64,000 nt of DNA from an uncultured Victivallales bacterium (GTDB lineage: Bacteria > Verrucomicrobiota > Lentisphaeria > Victivallales > UBA1829): positions 62,001 through 126,000 of the forward strand of contig CALXSJ010000007.1 of assembly GCA_944391115.1 (NCBI GenBank), read 5' to 3'. The translations under genes were made by a program, and so were the position numbers. How positions within the stretch are numbered: the stretch's first letter is position 1; each line of letters begins with the position of its first letter. This document shows, piece after piece, positions 9,154-17,324 of this stretch. The notes below the pieces were generated by a model. The model made no database searches. It saw nothing but the letters and a program-made list of their open reading frames with translations, and was not told the origin of the DNA.

Positions 9154-12100
9154 ATGATGAAGTTTTATAAAACAGTTCCATTCCTGCTTGTGGCCGCATC
9201 GGTATTTTCCCTGTATGGTCGGGAGCGGGGGATTCCGATCTTTTCAGACAGCTTTCAAACCAGGGACACGTTTGCGGAAAACTGGATTGTCGGAAAGGGT
9301 TACGAAAGCCGGACCGCCTCCAGGGACGGCAGCGTGCATTTCACCGCCGGCGGATCCATGACAATGCGCCGTCCGACACCGGAAGAGTTCTACGCCGAAG
9401 CGGATTTCACGATCCGTCCCGATACGAAATGGTTTGCCGGAAAACCAATTGCTGAACGGCGGTCGGCATTCTGCGGATTCCGGATTGAGAATTTCTCCTT
9501 TTTCCTGCTCCCGCAGGGAAACACCTGGATGATATATCAACTTCCTGGCCAGAAGAAATCCCATGGAAAACAGACAAAGATTGAGGGATTCAAGGTTGGG
9601 AGTCCCGTCCATGTGGCTGTTTCGCGGAGCGTGGCCAATAATTCCGCGACTTACCGCTTTATCGTTAACGGCAAGGATGCGGGAAGTTTTACGACCAATG
9701 CTCCTGCCGCTGTTTCCGACTCCGGCGGGACAAAACAATTCAGTCCGCTGACTTTATTCAGTTTCGGCTTGTACATGGAAGTGGACAACTTCTCCTTGAG
9801 CGGAATCAGCAAGAAGGACAGCTCTCCGAATATGATTGTCAACAGCTCATTTGAATATGATGAAGACGGAATCCCCCCGTATTACTGCCGGACCGGAATG
9901 TACCATTTCGCAAAACACAGGGAAATTCCGTTTGAAAATTATCTGAAGGCATGGAAGGTGGATACCCGGGAAAAACATTCCGGGAAACAGTCCCTGAAAC
10001 TTGTGCTGGATGGTTCCAGTGCCGGAGGCTTTCAGCTCTGGACGCATGGGACCGGAACGGTGAAAGGTCTTCCCGGAGTATTCAGCGTCTGGATGAAATC
10101 GGATACGGAGAAGCTGCCGGTCAGGATTCGCTATGGACATTTAACGTGTGATGTTGCTGTCGGGAAAGAATGGAAGCGCTATGAACTCATGAACCCGGAA
10201 CTTCCGGGGACGGGACACTATTCTCCTGTTTCTCTCATGATCCGGGAAGATGTGCGCGGCACCCTCTGGATTGATGATCTCCAGGCGGAAGTGATTCCTC
10301 TTCCGCAGGAGAAGAAGGAAACGTACGCGACCGGCTACAGACCTTCCGATCTTGACAAGGCGAAATTTGCAAAAGCGGATCAGGTGAAACGCGCTCCCGG
10401 CTTCCGCATTCCGCTGCTCCCGCCGGATGCCGCACCGACTGTGAAACTGGATTCCTGGAAGGGGAAAGCCGTAAAACTCGATCAGTTCTATTTCAAAAAC
10501 GAAAAGCCCGCACGGAATACGGAAGCCTTCGTCGCCTGCGATGAGAAACAGCTTTACATCGGGTTCCGGAATTACGGGGAATCTCCGGAGGCACTTGCCC
10601 TTCCGCGCGAAGCACGGGATTCTTTTTCCGCCTTCGGCCGCGACGGACTCGAACTCTTCTTCAATGTATCGAATGAGAAGGATCAATATTATCATTTTGT
10701 TGCGAATTCAAATGGTTTGCAGACCGATCTTTTCCGCGATGATGCGCAATGGGATTCCGTCTGGAAATCGGAAGCTGCGGTCAATTCCGCCGCCGGCAGC
10801 GTGGATTATCTGATCACAATTCCCTTCAGCTCCTTTGCCGGTCCCGCCCTGAATTCCAGATGGCTTGTCAATCTTTGCCGGAATGATGTCCATGACAAAA
10901 GTAAAAAGGAATATCAGTGCCTCTTCAGAAATCATGTTCTCGGATACCGTCAGCAGCAGTTCTGGCCGGTTGCGGAACTTCCGGAAAAAATCATCCGCAA
11001 ATGGTCGCTCGGGGCAAGAAATGCGACAGTGACAGAAGCGGGAAAAAATCGTGTTGTTTATTCTTTCGCAATGGGAAACTGCACTGGAAACGACCGTGCA
11101 CTCGTTGCACAGGTTCTGGACAGAACCAATCAGAATGCTCTTCTCGGCGAGCGGAAATTCAATCTTGCTGCCGGCGAGAGTGTCCTTTCCGTTCCCGCCG
11201 CGGTTTCTTCGCGGAAGGTCCGGCTGATTCTGAAAGACGGCGGAAGCATCGTTTCCGATCAGATTTTCCTTCCGGTCAGGCGCAGTCCGCTTTCCGTGCT
11301 GGGCCGTCTCAATTACTATATGAACGAGCCGGAAGCTGAATTCAAACTGACGAGCAGCCTTGACGGAATCAAAAATATGACGGCAGTCCTGGAATGTGCC
11401 GGCAGACAGATCAAAGCAAAGCCGGGACCCGTTTTCCGCATGCGGCTTCCCTTGAAAGGAATCCCGGACGGCGTGCACGCACTTCATGTCCGTTTGCTCA
11501 ACAAGGACGGTTCCGTTGCGGCAGCGGCATCCTCGGAGCTTGTCAGGAAGCCTTACCGGAAAGGCGCAACGCAGATCAACCGTTTCTCCCGTTCGCTGGT
11601 CCATAACGGGAAACCCGTTTTTATGATCGCCCCGTTCTTCGGTGACTTCGGCTTTGCGCAAGTGTTTACGAAAAACATCTGCCTGAATATGCTGGATTTT
11701 GCATGCAGAAACGGATTCCGTACCGGTCATATTCTGATCGGTCCTGCAAAAGAATCCGTGGCGAACGGGAAAGCTTTCCTGAAAGCCGCCGCGCAAAAAG
11801 AGTTTCCTGTTATGCTCTGGACAAAATACGGTCATTCCTCTATTGCCACCATCAGCGACGAGGATATGATGCGGGAGCTGGACAGCCCCAACATTCTTTC
11901 CCAGATGATTATGGATGAGCCTGAACTTGTGATTTCTTCCGGAGAAGCCAGGGACTATCTGCGGAAAATGCGTCCGAATTTTCCCTATACGCCGGTTCAT
12001 ATGAACAACACCGTGATCGGCATCCCCAATCGCTATGGCAATCTGGAAACAGACATTCTGATGCTCGACAACTATTTGACCGCCGTGGAAAATCAGACGG

Positions 12101-12651
12101 TTGAACATATTGTCAAACATGCCGATATCATGCGGGAAATCGGCGCCGAAGACGGCAAGCCATGCTATTATTTTCTGGTTTGCACCAATTTCCCGCTGCA
12201 TTACAAGGAGCCGTCCTGCCGAGAACAGCTCGCCCAGTCTTACGGCGTGATTGCCGCGGGATGCACAGGAATATCCTATTATATCGGATTTCCGACGACG
12301 GAGGGATCATGGAGGGCCATGCTTCAGGTGAACAAGGAAGTCCTGAGCATGGAAGAGGCTCTTCTGAGCGAGGAAGACACCGTTGGAGCAAAGTGCGGCA
12401 GCGCTCCGGACAAGGTCCGCGTCCTGACAAAAAAGCACAAAGGCCATCTGTATCTTGTTTCCGTGAACATCAACCGGAATCCGGCGGGAAAAACCGTCTT
12501 CACTCTTCCTTCGGAATATCAATATGCCGAAGAAGCGGAAGTCTTGTTCGAAAACCGCACCATTCCAGTGAAGAACGGGCAGTTCTCCGATGATTTCCCC
12601 GGGCATTCACGCCATGTTTACAAACTGAAACTCAAACAGCGGACGCCATGA
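9154..12651 (+). CDS. Large secreted CBM9-containing glycosidase-like protein
   Basis: The protein has 1165 residues; ATG 9154 is supported by GGAGAG at 9141-9146, seven bases upstream. A signal peptide covers about residues 1-22. A concanavalin/LamG-like region (about 30-205) is followed by a CBM-like jelly roll beginning at NMIVNSSFEYDEDG (near 225), then a CBM9-like xylan/cellulose-binding domain (about 417-605; AFVACDEKQLYIGFR and DGLELFF). An Ig-like linker precedes a TIM-barrel-like region (about 810-1085) with MIMDEPELV, where Glu922 is a candidate acid residue. It is probably an exported enzyme or binding protein for plant or mucin polysaccharide. The catalytic family is not recognised. 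Confidence 0.72.
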   Translation: MMKFYKTVPFLLVAASVFSLYGRERGIPIFSDSFQTRDTFAENWIVGKGYESRTASRDGSVHFTAGGSMTMRRPTPEEFYAEADFTIRPDTKWFAGKPIAERRSAFCGFRIENFSFFLLPQGNTWMIYQLPGQKKSHGKQTKIEGFKVGSPVHVAVSRSVANNSATYRFIVNGKDAGSFTTNAPAAVSDSGGTKQFSPLTLFSFGLYMEVDNFSLSGISKKDSSPNMIVNSSFEYDEDGIPPYYCRTGMYHFAKHREIPFENYLKAWKVDTREKHSGKQSLKLVLDGSSAGGFQLWTHGTGTVKGLPGVFSVWMKSDTEKLPVRIRYGHLTCDVAVGKEWKRYELMNPELPGTGHYSPVSLMIREDVRGTLWIDDLQAEVIPLPQEKKETYATGYRPSDLDKAKFAKADQVKRAPGFRIPLLPPDAAPTVKLDSWKGKAVKLDQFYFKNEKPARNTEAFVACDEKQLYIGFRNYGESPEALALPREARDSFSAFGRDGLELFFNVSNEKDQYYHFVANSNGLQTDLFRDDAQWDSVWKSEAAVNSAAGSVDYLITIPFSSFAGPALNSRWLVNLCRNDVHDKSKKEYQCLFRNHVLGYRQQQFWPVAELPEKIIRKWSLGARNATVTEAGKNRVVYSFAMGNCTGNDRALVAQVLDRTNQNALLGERKFNLAAGESVLSVPAAVSSRKVRLILKDGGSIVSDQIFLPVRRSPLSVLGRLNYYMNEPEAEFKLTSSLDGIKNMTAVLECAGRQIKAKPGPVFRMRLPLKGIPDGVHALHVRLLNKDGSVAAAASSELVRKPYRKGATQINRFSRSLVHNGKPVFMIAPFFGDFGFAQVFTKNICLNMLDFACRNGFRTGHILIGPAKESVANGKAFLKAAAQKEFPVMLWTKYGHSSIATISDEDMMRELDSPNILSQMIMDEPELVISSGEARDYLRKMRPNFPYTPVHMNNTVIGIPNRYGNLETDILMLDNYLTAVENQTVEHIVKHADIMREIGAEDGKPCYYFLVCTNFPLHYKEPSCREQLAQSYGVIAAGCTGISYYIGFPTTEGSWRAMLQVNKEVLSMEEALLSEEDTVGAKCGSAPDKVRVLTKKHKGHLYLVSVNINRNPAGKTVFTLPSEYQYAEEAEVLFENRTIPVKNGQFSDDFPGHSRHVYKLKLKQRTP

Positions 12652-12692
12652 TAAAATAATCGGGTGCAGGCGGAAGAGATGGATCCCCGGAA

Positions 12693-12768
12693 CCGGAACG
12701 CGGGGGATTTTCTGGCGGGAATGGAGCTTTCCGGGAAAAATCCGCTGTTTTCCGCTCCCGCGTTCCGG
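12693..12768. repeat. Long nested inverted repeat (extended stem-loop)
   Basis: CCGGAACGCGGG (12693-12704) pairs perfectly with CCCGCGTTCCGG (12757-12768). Inside, GGATTTT (12705-12711) pairs with AAAATCC (12737-12743). Together they give a compound hairpin of 76 bases. There is no T-run after either arm, so a plain terminator is not obvious. Confidence 0.6.
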
Positions 12769-12897
12769 CATTGCGCAAAGCCTGGCGCCCGGTCGTGCAG
12801 AGTTGAGTGAATCCATCCGGCGCTGCGGAAATTTGCGGAATGCGCCGCTCCGGACCGTTCCTGATCCGGACTGCGGAACTCCGGAAACGCGCCCGGA

Positions 12898-12925
12898 TTG
12901 AAAAACAGGCGGATGATGCTATATT
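12898..12925 (+). promoter_or_regulatory. Sigma70-type promoter of the pyruvyl transferase-like gene
   Basis: TTGAAA (12898-12903) and TATATT (12920-12925) are 16 bases apart. The predicted start near 12932 gives a leader of about 34 bases to the GTG at 12966. Confidence 0.6.
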
Positions 12926-12965
12926 CCTTCAGCTGCGCTCGTCAGTGTGAGGATCAGACCGGGTT

Positions 12966-14183
12966 GTGAAGAATCTTCGTCAAAAATACAGGAACATCAT
13001 TCTGCGTGATTTCAGGACTCTGAAAAACGGGCGGGTGGTCAATTACAATATTGGAACCGCCGCTCATGCGCCTGGCAATATCGCGGTTCTGAAAAAATAT
13101 CTTGCGCCGGATACAAAAATCAGCATCTGGGCGGAGGCGCCTCTGTCTCCTCCGCTGGATGCCATGATGCGCCGCGGCTTTCCGGAGGTTCCGATCATCG
13201 CCGGCACCCTGAAAAACGGTGTGTTTTCCAGTCCGGAACTGGAATCGCTGGTCCGCGAGTCCGACCTTTTCCTGATCTCCTCCGGTTCTGGAATGCCGTT
13301 GAAACAGTCCATGCTGGAATATCATTCTCTGACCGGCAGGCCGTGCGGCGCATGGGCGGTCGGTTTCAGCCCGCAGGACGTGCCGGAGCTGAGAATCATG
13401 GATTTTGCCTTTTATCGCGACTCCATATCGGCGGATGAAGCTGTCAAGACGATGAAAGAATGTCCTCCGCTTCTGGGCGGTGCGCCGGACGCCGTTTTCC
13501 GCTTCGATTGCGCCGACGAAGAGGGCGCGTCTGCTTTCATGGCGGAAAAGGGGTTGGAACCCGGCAATTTCATCTGCTGCATTCCCGGGGCCCGGTATAC
13601 GCCCCGCTGGGAGTTTTTCGATACTCCGGTCCGGCCCGAAAGACTGAAACGGAATCAGGAGCGGGAGGAGCCGGACAACGGACCGCTCCGCGGCATTCTG
13701 ACGGAAGCGGTCCGCCGTTTCGGCGTAAAGGCGCTGATCTGCGCGGAACAGATCCCTGAAATGAGGATTGCCCGGGAAACCATTTATGAAAAACTGCCGG
13801 AGGATGTCCGCAGAGCTTCTGTGCTGCTGAACAGCTTCTGGGCTCCCGATCTGGCTCTGGCGGTCTACCGGAAAAGTCTGTGCGTATTCGGAATAGAAAT
13901 GCATTCTCAGGTCATGGCCGTCGGCAGCGGTGTTCCCGCTGCGGTCTTCCGGCATTCCGGATTCGGTTCCAAAAGCGAAATGTGGAGGGACATCGGTCTG
14001 GGCGACTGGCTGCTGGATATTGACGAACCGGATTATGCACGGCGCGGTCTGGAGGTGGTTTCCGGCATATTGTCTTCTTACGGAAAGGCGCTGGAAACGG
14101 TACGCGCCGCCGTGACGCAGATCGGCAGAGCGGAAAGAACGGCTGCGGAAGCGGCTTTTTTTCAGGCGGAAATGGGACCGTGA
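12966..14183 (+). CDS. Polysaccharide pyruvyl transferase-family protein
   Basis: The protein has 405 residues and starts with GTG at 12966, matching the upstream promoter; a GAGGA 13 bases upstream is a weak ribosome site. The sequence follows the polysaccharide pyruvyl transferase (CsaB/WcaK-like) pattern: NYNIGTAAHAPGNIAVL at the N-terminus, a two-Rossmann layout, and near the C-terminus EMHSQVMAVGSGVPAAVFRHSGFGSKSEMW, which resembles the conserved donor-binding region. Family members add pyruvate ketals to surface polysaccharides. In this lineage they also occur beside carbohydrate clusters with unknown acceptors. Not located next to other polysaccharide assembly genes here. Confidence 0.7.
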   Translation: MKNLRQKYRNIILRDFRTLKNGRVVNYNIGTAAHAPGNIAVLKKYLAPDTKISIWAEAPLSPPLDAMMRRGFPEVPIIAGTLKNGVFSSPELESLVRESDLFLISSGSGMPLKQSMLEYHSLTGRPCGAWAVGFSPQDVPELRIMDFAFYRDSISADEAVKTMKECPPLLGGAPDAVFRFDCADEEGASAFMAEKGLEPGNFICCIPGARYTPRWEFFDTPVRPERLKRNQEREEPDNGPLRGILTEAVRRFGVKALICAEQIPEMRIARETIYEKLPEDVRRASVLLNSFWAPDLALAVYRKSLCVFGIEMHSQVMAVGSGVPAAVFRHSGFGSKSEMWRDIGLGDWLLDIDEPDYARRGLEVVSGILSSYGKALETVRAAVTQIGRAERTAAEAAFFQAEMGP

Positions 14184-14254
14184 ACCGGTTTTTCCGCCCG
14201 CGGGGAAGAACCGCGTCGGAGAATATTTTTCATGCATCAAGGAGCAGACAGACA

Positions 14255-15025
14255 ATGACCGCAAGACTCACCGTTTTAGGTTCCTGTTCGGGAACGGAGC
14301 CGTTTCCGCCTCGGCATCATACCTCGTGGACCCTGGAAAAAGACGGCTGTCTTTACTGGTTTGACGCAGGGGAGAACTGTTCGTATTCCGCTTATTCCAG
14401 AGGAATGGATCTGCTGCGGAGCCGGGCCATATTTATTTCTCATGCCCATCTGGACCATACCGGAGGGCTGCCGCATCTGCTGTGGGTCATGGCGAAGGTG
14501 GCCGGACTCCGGAAAGAGCAGAACCCGCATCCCGCAATTTACACTCCGGACATGGAACAGGCGGAATATTTTGTCGCGGCACTGAATCATACGGAATTCG
14601 GGAAGGAGACCGCGTCCACTCCCATCCGGCCCGTCACGGACGGAAAGATTTTTGACGACGGCCGCATTCAGGTCTTTGCGTATCACAATCATCATCTGGG
14701 AACGCCGGAAGACGGTATCTGGCGATCCTATTCCTACCGGATTGAGACCGGAGGGAAAAAAATCGTCTATTCCGGAGACGTGGCAGGTCTGGAGGACCTC
14801 GGAGATCTTCCGCATGATGCGGATTTCCTGCTGATGGAAAGCGGTCATCACGATCCTCCGGAAATCTGCCGGAAGCTCCGGGATACCGGTTTCGCGGGAC
14901 AACTGGTATTGCTCCATCACGGCCGGAAAATTCTGTCGGATCCGGATTTTTACGCAGCGGAGTGCGGGAAAATTCTGGATGGCAGAGTGAAGATCGCGGA
15001 AGACGGCACTCTGCTGGAGATTTGA
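14255..15025 (+). CDS. MBL-fold metallohydrolase (RNase Z-like fold)
   Basis: The protein has 256 residues. ATG 14255 has AAGGAG at 14239-14244; the longer in-frame start at 14180 would overlap the previous gene and add a non-conserved tail. The metallo-beta-lactamase metal motif HAHLDH lies at 63-68, the middle aspartate at SGDVAG, and histidines at HNHHLG and the C-terminal LLHHGRK. These features suit a two-metal hydrolase of the RNase Z/arylsulfatase-like branch. The substrate cannot be told from sequence. Confidence 0.8.
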   Translation: MTARLTVLGSCSGTEPFPPRHHTSWTLEKDGCLYWFDAGENCSYSAYSRGMDLLRSRAIFISHAHLDHTGGLPHLLWVMAKVAGLRKEQNPHPAIYTPDMEQAEYFVAALNHTEFGKETASTPIRPVTDGKIFDDGRIQVFAYHNHHLGTPEDGIWRSYSYRIETGGKKIVYSGDVAGLEDLGDLPHDADFLLMESGHHDPPEICRKLRDTGFAGQLVLLHHGRKILSDPDFYAAECGKILDGRVKIAEDGTLLEI

Positions 15026-15042
15026 ACCGGGCCCGGACAAGG

Positions 15043-15078
15043 AAAAACTCCATCCTGCAATTGCTGCCGGATGGAGTT
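15043..15078 (-). terminator. Rho-independent terminator of the nitronate monooxygenase gene
   Basis: Read on the minus strand, AACTCCATCC pairs with GGATGGAGTT (15069-15078 with 15046-15055) and is followed by a run of T at 15043-15047. The stem has 10 perfect pairs. Confidence 0.75.
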
Positions 15079-15150
15079 CCGCCTCAGACACCGGAGAACC
15101 GCTTCCTGCCGGACTCCGGAATGTTCCGGAAACGCATCTGCTGAAACGGA

Positions 15151-16200
15151 TTATTCCCCTTCCAGCGTGTCGAAAAATTCCTTGACCGGGAAAATCCGGG
15201 TGGTCGCGCCGATATTGCATCCCGTCATGTAGAGGCCGTTTTCCGTGTCTCCGCGCCATGTCGCGAGCAGTGCGCGCGCAATGCAGAAAAGCGATTTTGC
15301 CGGATTGCAGGAACGCAGACAGCGGTAGGGGCAGGTGAAGCGTTCCCGGTTTCCGCTGAGAACACGCTGGACCAGCGGCGTTTTGAGAACTCTGACCGGC
15401 AGTCCGACCGGGCTCTTGATTACAACGACGTCTTCCGGTTTCGCGTCGACGAAAACCTGTTTGCTTTCCCGGGCGATGCCGGCCTCTTCCGTTGTGATGA
15501 AATAGGTGCCGATCTGAACGCCGTCGTAGCCCATCTTCAGGAATTTTTCAATGTCCGCGCGGGAGGCGACCTCTTCCGCCGCAATGAACGGAATATGGAG
15601 GTCGTAGCGTGTTGCGACTTCCTTGACTTCCGCGAAAAGCTTGTCCATGGAACAGGTCTCGGGATGTTCAATCATATCCAGAGTAAAACCGAGATGACCT
15701 CCGCATTTGGGCCCTTCGATAATCACGGCGTCCGGTTTCCGGTTGTATTTGCGGAGCCAGGTCTTGACGACGACTTCAAAAGCGCGTCCGCTGGAAATCA
15801 CGGGGATCAGGGCGATTTCGGCATCTCCGACATATTCCGGGAGCGGCAGAGGCAGTCCCGCTCCGGAGATGATGTAGTCAACGCCTTCGGCAACGGCGGT
15901 CCGGACAATTTCCTCGTAATTGGAGAGCGCCACCATGACATTGACGCCAAGAGGTTTCGCTCCTTGCGCCAGTTCCCGCGCCTTGCGGATTTCCAGCGCG
16001 AAATTCTCGTTGCACTCTTCCACAAAACGGATTTTGCCGCGTTCGACATCGCCGATGCCGACGCTGGCGATGGTTCCGTATCCGCCGTTTTTAATGACAG
16101 CCGAGGCCAGTTCCGCCATTCCGATGCGGACCCCCATTCCCGCCTGGATCACGGGATATTTGCTTTCCAGATGTCTTATTTTGAGTGATGGAAGTTTCAT
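15151..16200 (-). CDS. Nitronate monooxygenase / 2-nitropropane dioxygenase-family flavoprotein
   Basis: The protein has 349 residues and an FMN-binding TIM barrel. It shows PVIQAGMGVRIGMAELASAVIKNGGYGTIAS at the N-terminus, GAGLPLPLP, VIIEGPKCGGHLGF with the family histidine, FIAAEEVASRADIEKFLKMGYDGVQIGT for the phosphate site, and a CPYRCLRSC cysteine group near the C-terminus. Family members oxidise nitronates or reduce enoyl-ACP (FabK). The glycine-histidine segment favours the nitronate monooxygenase group, and the extra cysteines near residue 290 are typical of a broad anaerobe subgroup. It is a single gene with its own promoter, dyad and terminator. Confidence 0.88.
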   Translation of the reverse strand: MKLPSLKIRHLESKYPVIQAGMGVRIGMAELASAVIKNGGYGTIASVGIGDVERGKIRFVEECNENFALEIRKARELAQGAKPLGVNVMVALSNYEEIVRTAVAEGVDYIISGAGLPLPLPEYVGDAEIALIPVISSGRAFEVVVKTWLRKYNRKPDAVIIEGPKCGGHLGFTLDMIEHPETCSMDKLFAEVKEVATRYDLHIPFIAAEEVASRADIEKFLKMGYDGVQIGTYFITTEEAGIARESKQVFVDAKPEDVVVIKSPVGLPVRVLKTPLVQRVLSGNRERFTCPYRCLRSCNPAKSLFCIARALLATWRGDTENGLYMTGCNIGATTRIFPVKEFFDTLEGE

Positions 16201-16280
16201 ATATGCGCCGATATTATGTTTTCCCGGTTTTTCTTTTGCGGCCCGTCCGCCCAGAAAAAACCGAAACGATGAACTTTCTT

Positions 16281-16308
16281 ACAATAGCACGGGAATCTTC
16301 TTTTTCAA
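16281..16308 (-). promoter_or_regulatory. Minus-strand promoter of the nitronate monooxygenase gene
   Basis: On the minus strand, TTGAAA (16308-16303) and TATTGT (16286-16281) are separated by 16 bases. The -35 box is the left half of the inverted repeat at 16303-16323. Confidence 0.65.
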
Positions 16309-16323
16309 GCATTGCGCTTGAAA
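16303..16323. promoter_or_regulatory. Inverted repeat TTTCAAGC-N5-GCTTGAAA, candidate operator
   Basis: This is a perfect 8-base dyad with a 5-base spacer that covers the -35 box of the nitronate monooxygenase promoter. A repressor bound here would block transcription. The regulator is unknown. Confidence 0.5.
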
Positions 16324-16441
16324 CTGGAACTTTAAAATTACCATTTCCCTCCGGATGCCGCATGCAGGAAGGAAAACAGGAGAGACGGAAGGAGAATTCG
16401 AAACAGAGGAGGCTTTTTCCCGCTTTTCTTGCTTCCGGAAA

Positions 16442-16470
16442 TTGACTAATCCGGAATGTGAACTTATATT
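16442..16470 (+). promoter_or_regulatory. Sigma70-type promoter of the small membrane protein gene
   Basis: TTGACT (16442-16447) and TATATT (16465-16470) are separated by 17 bases, about 55 bases upstream of the start codon. Confidence 0.7.
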
Positions 16471-16525
16471 TAAAGATTCCCATTTCAAAAATTTGACAAG
16501 ATCATTTACGCTGAGGAAAAGAAAC

Positions 16526-17320
16526 ATGCTGACATTGCTTTGTGCGCTGGCCGCCGGAACCGCCGTCTGGCTGGGAACGGTCTACGGGCTGCAGGTGACT
16601 CCGCAGTGGGGAACCTTTTTCGGAATTCTCGCCATGCTGGTCATCCAGATTTCCATCTCCCTGATTGTCCGCCGCAGAACGACGAAAATCAATCTGCGGA
16701 TTCAGGGCATTATGCTGGACGTTCAGAAAAAGCTGGAGGCGAAACAGCAGCAGTTCATGCGCCGTCCGATGGATCCGAAGCAGATGATGCAGCAGTTTGT
16801 CCGTGAACAGAACGCAGGGCTGGAGCGCGCCATCGCCGCCTGTGAGGAATTCCGGGGGCTTTACAAGTGGAGTTTTCTGATGGAGCGGCAGATCAATACG
16901 ATGAAAATGGCGTTCAACTATCAGCTCAGACGGTATGACGAGGCGGACCGCCTGATGGCAAAATCGCTGCTGCTGGACCCTCAGTCCATTTCCATGAAGA
17001 TGGCACGCATGTACAAGCGCAATGAAGAGGGCATCGACCGTTTCTTCAAGAAGAAATGCAGGCGTCTCAAAGGGAAAAACTGTGTTCTGCCATATTCCCT
17101 GTATGCCTGGATCCTGATCCGTCAGGATAGGCCGGATGAGGCGTTCAAGGTCATGACCGAGGCGAAAAAGCGCGTGGAGAACGACGTGATTGTTCAGAAC
17201 TGGGAGGCGCTTGCGAACAAGAAGCCGAAAAGCTTTTCCAACGCCGGACTCGGGGAAATGTGGTACGCGCTGGCTCTGGAAGAGCCCAGAATGCCCAAAC
17301 CGCAGTACCGCTACCGCTGA
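16526..17320 (+). CDS. Membrane-anchored protein with TPR-like cytoplasmic part, unknown function
   Basis: The protein has 264 residues; ATG 16526 has GAGGAAA about eight bases upstream and lies downstream of a clear promoter. Two membrane segments (about 2-17 and 28-48) are followed by an amphipathic helix (TTKINLRIQGIMLDVQKKLEAKQQQF) and a helical domain with tandem-repeat character (YDEADRLMAKSLLLDPQSISMKMARMY), which suggests a TPR-like scaffold. I do not recognise a family. It ends five bases from the convergent ligase-like gene. A membrane adaptor role is inference. Confidence 0.7.
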   Translation: MLTLLCALAAGTAVWLGTVYGLQVTPQWGTFFGILAMLVIQISISLIVRRRTTKINLRIQGIMLDVQKKLEAKQQQFMRRPMDPKQMMQQFVREQNAGLERAIAACEEFRGLYKWSFLMERQINTMKMAFNYQLRRYDEADRLMAKSLLLDPQSISMKMARMYKRNEEGIDRFFKKKCRRLKGKNCVLPYSLYAWILIRQDRPDEAFKVMTEAKKRVENDVIVQNWEALANKKPKSFSNAGLGEMWYALALEEPRMPKPQYRYR

Positions 17321-17324
17321 TCCG

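Larger units (their letters stand above)
12652..12965. other. Intergenic region with nested inverted repeat and promoter
   Basis: This 314-base gap has no convincing gene. It holds the nested inverted repeat at 12693-12768 and, at its end, a promoter for the pyruvyl transferase-like gene. The middle part (12770-12890) is GC-rich and shows nothing I recognise. Confidence 0.6.
16201..16525. other. Divergent promoter region, no gene
   Basis: The 325-base region between the nitronate monooxygenase gene and the small membrane protein gene contains a minus-strand promoter overlapped by a perfect inverted repeat and, further right, a plus-strand promoter. No coding frame here has family resemblance or a ribosome site. 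Confidence 0.65.

Noticed and set aside
10708-12201. A 497-codon minus-strand frame inside the CBM9 protein gene
   Set aside because: No ribosome site or domain, and the plus-strand protein is coherent throughout.
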